Part shown: positions 60,813 to 63,970 of the stretch, piece after piece
Numbering within the stretch: the stretch's first letter is position 1
How the letters are laid out: every line of letters starts with the position of its first letter
Source: Pseudomonas sp. N40(2020)
GTDB taxonomy: Bacteria; Pseudomonadota; Gammaproteobacteria; Pseudomonadales; Pseudomonadaceae
NCBI RefSeq assembly: GCF_014472415.1
Contig: NZ_JACSZV010000039.1
Coordinates: forward strand, 1-63,970
Direction: 5' to 3'
Length of the DNA stretch: 63,970 bases
Program-made: the position numbers and the translations under genes
Notes under the pieces: generated by a model
Database searches by the model: none
Seen by the model: the letters and a program-made list of their open reading frames with translations, nothing else
What the model was told of the DNA's origin: nothing

Positions 60813-61997
60813 TCAAAACAACCAGTTATAAATTGGGCGCGTGTGAACCACATAATAAACGGCACACCAGCACAACATGGCAGCGTCTAGTACAAAAATG
60901 GTTCCCACGGCGAAACACTGCCACCATATTCTGTTGTCAACGGCTTCAAGTTCTTCGGTGTATGCAGCGGGGTTGCCTTCAAAGCGTTTCTTGAAAATTT
61001 TGCGCTGCCGATTCACCTCGGATTCAATCGTGCGAAGCGTCGCAAGTTGGTTGACGAGGAATCCCACCAGCAACATACAGAAAATCAGCACGCCGGCAAA
61101 AATTGCGGTGTTGGCTGCAAACTGTGCATTCAGGGAGTAAGTGACTTTTAACTGGCTCAGTGCAATAAACGTAGCAATCGGTATACCTAGCACCTGAGCC
61201 TGAATGTCGGAAATGGCTTTGTGTACCTTAGTGATGGCGTCGACTTTAAAGGCATGGACTTCTGCGACCGCTTTGTCGTACGTGTAATCGGAAGCAAAAA
61301 TACTGTAGCTTGCCTGCAGGCGCTGATACAGCTCGCCTATGTTTTTGACCAGATAAGAGAAGCGTTCCTTTTCTGGAGTCAACGCTAACATCTCGATCAA
61401 ATTCTCACTCAGCATTTGCACCTTTTGTTCATGATGATAGCGATCCAGTACAAAATGCTCTAGCCGCTCAAACGCTGAGAAATCCAGACAATTTACTTCT
61501 TCCTCGCCGTAAATGACCGGTACAAGAAAGCGCCCGTCCTTGTAGAAAATCAACTCTTCCTTTTGTGTGTCGAGGTAATGTGCTGAATCCGCAAGCAACC
61601 TGACAAAGCGCAAAACCTGACGGTAGCGATTGACGACCACCAGCGCGGGCTGATCGGTCGAGCAAAAACGCTCTGCGAGCAGGTAGTAATTGTCCCTCTC
61701 CTTGACGCGCGCGCCGGTGGTGGCCGTCAGATACGTCACGAAATTGGGGGCCAGGATGCCGAGGCCGACGCGAGGTTGCGAAACATCCAGGGAGAAGGTG
61801 TCACCCACGCTTACCTGGGTATAGTCCCCTTGGAGGACAGTGATACCCGATTCATCGGCGTTGTGCTCATCCACCGCCTGGACGAGCGAGTTCCGCAACA
61901 GTTCATTGGTTATGCTGATGGTGTGCTTGTCACCTGCAGCACTCTCAATCGCCCTGTAGATGGGCACCAGGTCATAAAACTTAATCCTCTTCGCCAT
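60813..61997 (-). CDS. Membrane-anchored unknown protein
   Basis: A 394-aa protein. The first about 265 residues are soluble and mixed alpha/beta (for example LGILAPNFVTYLTATTGARV, YLLAERFCSTDQPALVVVNR, then helices). Two strong membrane helices lie near the C-terminus: about 293-318 (TAIFAGVLIFCMLLVGFLVN) and about 358-383 (CFAVGTIFVLDAAMLCWCAV), with a basic loop (RQRKIFKKRFEGNP) between; a weaker hydrophobic stretch precedes them. The start ATG at 61997 overlaps the last 17 bp of the NdpA-like gene, preceded by GGAAG, so translation is coupled. No known family was recognised. A soluble sensor joined to a small membrane domain is a layout used by abortive-infection effectors. Confidence 0.75.
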   Translation of the reverse strand: MAKRIKFYDLVPIYRAIESAAGDKHTISITNELLRNSLVQAVDEHNADESGITVLQGDYTQVSVGDTFSLDVSQPRVGLGILAPNFVTYLTATTGARVKERDNYYLLAERFCSTDQPALVVVNRYRQVLRFVRLLADSAHYLDTQKEELIFYKDGRFLVPVIYGEEEVNCLDFSAFERLEHFVLDRYHHEQKVQMLSENLIEMLALTPEKERFSYLVKNIGELYQRLQASYSIFASDYTYDKAVAEVHAFKVDAITKVHKAISDIQAQVLGIPIATFIALSQLKVTYSLNAQFAANTAIFAGVLIFCMLLVGFLVNQLATLRTIESEVNRQRKIFKKRFEGNPAAYTEELEAVDNRIWWQCFAVGTIFVLDAAMLCWCAVYYVVHTRPIYNWLF

Positions 61998-63054
61998 CTT
62001 GACTGACTTCCATTCGTAAGCGTGCAAGCAATTCGTTCGGTAATTGCTTTATGACGAGTGCCTCAGATTCCACGTCGAACTCAATCTCCCCATTGCTGAG
62101 GGCGGCACGGTCAAAGGTGATTCGCCAGTTTTTTGAACCGCCGGTGAATTTAACAAGGCTTCGCAGCGAACGCTTATCTGGGATAAATCCGTCTGAAATG
62201 TCGAGGCCGGTGCCTTCAAACAGGTCACTCAGGTCTTCGGGCGACTCTGGCCACAGCTCGTTTGCAAACGCTTCGACTTCGAATGGCACGTCCTTGTCCG
62301 CGTAGCGCTTGCATATTGAGTAGGCGCTTCTCAGGAATTCTTCGCGCTGCTCTTCGCTCATCTCTTTGGATTGAGCAAATTGCTCCAGAGCCTTCCCCAG
62401 CTTTTGTGTTTCCAGGACAGCGGCCACGGAGTTGTTGCACCCCAGGAAGAGCTTGAAGAAGTCAGAAACTTTATCTTGTCCGCGCCCTTTGATGAAGCTC
62501 AGGTAGTTGTCCCCACCCTCAGCCCAACTGGTCAGATTCACTCGCCCAGCCAAGCGGAAGCCTTTGATGTCAAGATGAAGGGCGTCCACCACTTCCTTTG
62601 ATTTATTGAGTGCAGCACCTAGTTCATCGTTCAAAATGGCAACAATAAAAAAGTCGGTTTTGTCAGAAACGCGTCTGAAATGGGCGAAAAACACGTGACC
62701 ACCGGTAGACGCCGTACCCTGTACCGTCTTTCTTAAGCTCTGCGCCATGTGCAGGGTTGTCGTGACGAAGTCGCTGTTAGCGGTTTGAAAGTAATTTTCT
62801 AGAAATTTCGACACTGGATAGTTGTCGGTGTCTTCTTCAAAGCGACCGTGCGACTTGCCAGTTTTGGCCGCGTAAATTTTCGCCAATTGATCGATCAGGC
62901 GCTGGACAGTCTCGCCGACCTCCAACACTTCCTTCCGATCATCCACGACGAAGGCGCCGTCGCTTTTATTTACGGTATGCACAATAACGTTAACGATCTC
63001 GTTATCGAGTACGACGTCTGAGACCGTCTGGGCCTCATCATGACCATCCGCCAT
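61981..63054 (-). CDS. YejK/NdpA-like nucleoid-associated protein
   Basis: A 357-aa protein related to NdpA (YejK, PF04245-type). The correspondence runs through GGHVFFAHFRRVSDKTDFFI, DIKGFRLAGRVNLTSW, NYLSFIKGRGQDKVSDFFKL, FLGC and the C-terminal FIPDKRSLRSLVKFTG, FDRAALSNGEIEFD. Chromosomal NdpA is a nucleoid protein of uncertain function; here an island paralogue sits upstream of a membrane-bound protein with a 17-bp overlap. The start at 63054 (MADGHDEAQ) has AGGGA 6 bp upstream; a TTG at 63060 is in frame. Likely DNA-binding partner or sensor of the set. Confidence 0.82.
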   Translation of the reverse strand: MADGHDEAQTVSDVVLDNEIVNVIVHTVNKSDGAFVVDDRKEVLEVGETVQRLIDQLAKIYAAKTGKSHGRFEEDTDNYPVSKFLENYFQTANSDFVTTTLHMAQSLRKTVQGTASTGGHVFFAHFRRVSDKTDFFIVAILNDELGAALNKSKEVVDALHLDIKGFRLAGRVNLTSWAEGGDNYLSFIKGRGQDKVSDFFKLFLGCNNSVAAVLETQKLGKALEQFAQSKEMSEEQREEFLRSAYSICKRYADKDVPFEVEAFANELWPESPEDLSDLFEGTGLDISDGFIPDKRSLRSLVKFTGGSKNWRITFDRAALSNGEIEFDVESEALVIKQLPNELLARLRMEVSQDGEED

Positions 63055-63289
63055 TTTCAATCCCTATGCATTTGAACCCACGGTGCCGCGAACGGATGGG
63101 CGAGAACAGTCGACCAGTTAAACCCGGTAGAATAGGCTGGCATTTTGATGGCGGCAAGCATGTGGGCAGGGGCCCCGTTGCTTGCTAGTCCATCCGCCTC
63201 TGTTACAAAGAACTTGACCAGATTTGCTCAGACTTTTTTCAAGCAAGGTTTCAAGCATCTCAGTGCTCAAAAGAGAGCGGCATGGAAGG

Positions 63290-63535
63290 TTATCGCACTT
63301 CGCGCCAATACTGATTTGCAGCTGCGATCACAGCGAATTCAGTTGCGACTATCTGTGCCACCTGTAGCAGCATCGCCGGATCTTCGGCGTAGATCGGGCG
63401 TAGTCTTGAGCGAACAGCGTCATCTGGTTGCGTGACCTTAATCGACAATCTAGCCATTTTTACTGCCAACAGGCGACCTGCTTCCGCCGTCGGGACAATC
63501 AGGCTGCCCCCAGGTACAAGTTCGGTATTGCTCAT
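63290..63535 (-). CDS. Small hypothetical protein
   Basis: An 81-aa protein beginning MSNTELVPGGSLIVPTAEAG and ending ATEFAVIAAANQYWREVR, mostly helical in its second half. GAGGA lies 7 bp before the ATG at 63535, so it is probably real. No family recognised. It lies 235 bp upstream of the NdpA-like gene on the same strand and may belong to its unit. Confidence 0.6.
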   Translation of the reverse strand: MSNTELVPGGSLIVPTAEAGRLLAVKMARLSIKVTQPDDAVRSRLRPIYAEDPAMLLQVAQIVATEFAVIAAANQYWREVR

Positions 63536-63848
63536 CGGGCTTTCCTCATCAGCAAGTTGACGCGATTGGAACGGTTCGGGTATCGGCCTCTCTCTACGGC
63601 GGGCCTTTTTTCAAGCAAGAAAAGTGTAGATCAAGAAAACCGTGGAGTTTCCGAAACCAGAATGGGGCTCGCCATCATTCAAGCCATCGCGATTTTTTGC
63701 AGGAGCCAATCACATCGTCCGCTTCTGGCCGTTCTTTGCCGGTCTTCACTGTGGGAATACTGGAAAATTTCGATGCATTCGGGTGGTTCGGCGCTGCATT
63801 TCGTAGCTAGGCGCGCAGCTCACGCTGCGCGTAAAGCTTTAGGTGTAG
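63536..63848. other. Island stretch without a clear gene
   Basis: A 142-codon plus-strand frame crosses it, but it begins as the shadow of the gene at 63290 and shows no ribosome-binding site or domain. I see nothing else apart from the palindromic GCGCGCAGCTCACGCTGCGC near 63811, next to the insertion sequence. Confidence 0.45.
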
Positions 63849-63970
63849 TGGTCTAATGAAACCGGACACCCATTTAGGCGAGAATGCTCGCCAGATAGAG
63901 GTGTCTGATGACCAAACAACGTCGTTCTTTTTCCACTGAATTCAAACGCGAGGCCGCAGGCCTCGTGCTC
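63849..63970 (+). mobile_element. Left end of an IS3-family-like insertion sequence (partial)
   Basis: TGGTCTAATGAAACCGGACA then CC is a probable left terminal repeat starting near 63849, with the transposase ORF A start 59 bp further. The element continues past the window, so neither the right repeat nor the target duplication can be seen. Confidence 0.6.
63908..63970 (+). CDS. IS3-type transposase OrfA, N-terminus (partial)
   Basis: The 21 codons visible read MTKQRRSFSTEFKREAAGLV then Leu, the standard opening of IS3-family OrfA (HTH_Tnp_1). AGAGG is 5 bp upstream. The gene runs off the right edge. Confidence 0.85.
   Translation, partial: MTKQRRSFSTEFKREAAGLVL

Noticed and set aside
63145..63435. 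96-codon plus-strand frame beginning MMAASMWAGA
   Set aside because: It overlaps the better-supported minus-strand gene at 63290-63535, lacks a ribosome-binding site and ends without recognisable domain.

Overview
The window is chromosomal DNA from a fluorescent-group Pseudomonas. The evidence is the combination of Crc, AlgC, the dadA/ridA/dadX alanine-catabolism cluster, a PauR-type regulator, the gene order recG-oxyR, spoT-rpoZ-gmk-yicC-rph, crc-pyrE, argB-algC-dut-coaBC-radC, rpmB-rpmG, kauB, xpt-rep and the MATE/LysR pair, plus many typical Pseudomonas REP palindromes. About 55.6 kb is conserved, GC-rich core; the last 7.7 kb is a foreign island. No tRNA, rRNA or CRISPR array was seen.

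Layout: 0-1.4 kb holds a gene tail, a DUF6124-like gene and a small SCP2-like gene. 1.5-6.0 kb (minus strand) is HDOD protein, recG, oxyR. 6.2-8.4 kb is an exbB-exbD-tonB operon, diverging from an SDR gene. 9.5-14.8 kb is a minus-strand run of yicC, gmk, rpoZ, spoT, ridA and a lipoprotein. 15.1-17.8 kb has rph, a DUF4870 membrane protein and gltS. 17.9-19.4 kb has crc and pyrE, divergent. 19.5-20.7 kb is a small accessory cluster between pyrE and argB. 20.9-25.1 kb is argB, algC, dut, coaBC, with radC divergent. 26-28.5 kb has an orphan peptide-binding protein and rpmB-rpmG; rpmB has a strikingly structured 5' leader that occludes its Shine-Dalgarno sequence.

28.6-42.5 kb is rich in amine and amino-acid catabolism: cupin, aldehyde dehydrogenase (KauB type), MFS transporter, phospholipase-D-like lipoprotein, MocR-type regulator with a clear palindromic operator, FAD oxidoreductase of the gamma-glutamylputrescine oxidase type, Lrp-type regulator diverging from dadA-ridA-dadX, pauR and a cytochrome c5. 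42.8-55.6 kb holds an acetyl-CoA hydrolase/transferase family protein, xpt, rep, a GGDEF/EAL protein with a degenerate GGDEF motif, a MATE pump with divergent LysR, a chemoreceptor and a DUF4432-like periplasmic protein.

At about 56.23 kb a yifB/comM gene is cut inside its Walker B region, and everything to the right is unlike the core in base composition. The island holds an XRE regulator with a palindromic operator, an unknown 237-aa protein, a BPSL0761-type small protein, an AbiEi/DUF6088-like antitoxin with no toxin beside it, and a minus-strand set of three genes: a YejK/NdpA-like nucleoid-associated protein, overlapped by a C-terminally membrane-anchored protein, followed by a 410-aa protein whose N-terminus carries the Thr1/Asp17/Lys catalytic pattern of proteasome/HslV-type Ntn hydrolases. 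The start of an IS3-family-like insertion sequence closes the window. The three-gene set is my best candidate for an undescribed system, possibly defensive; that role is inferred from context only.
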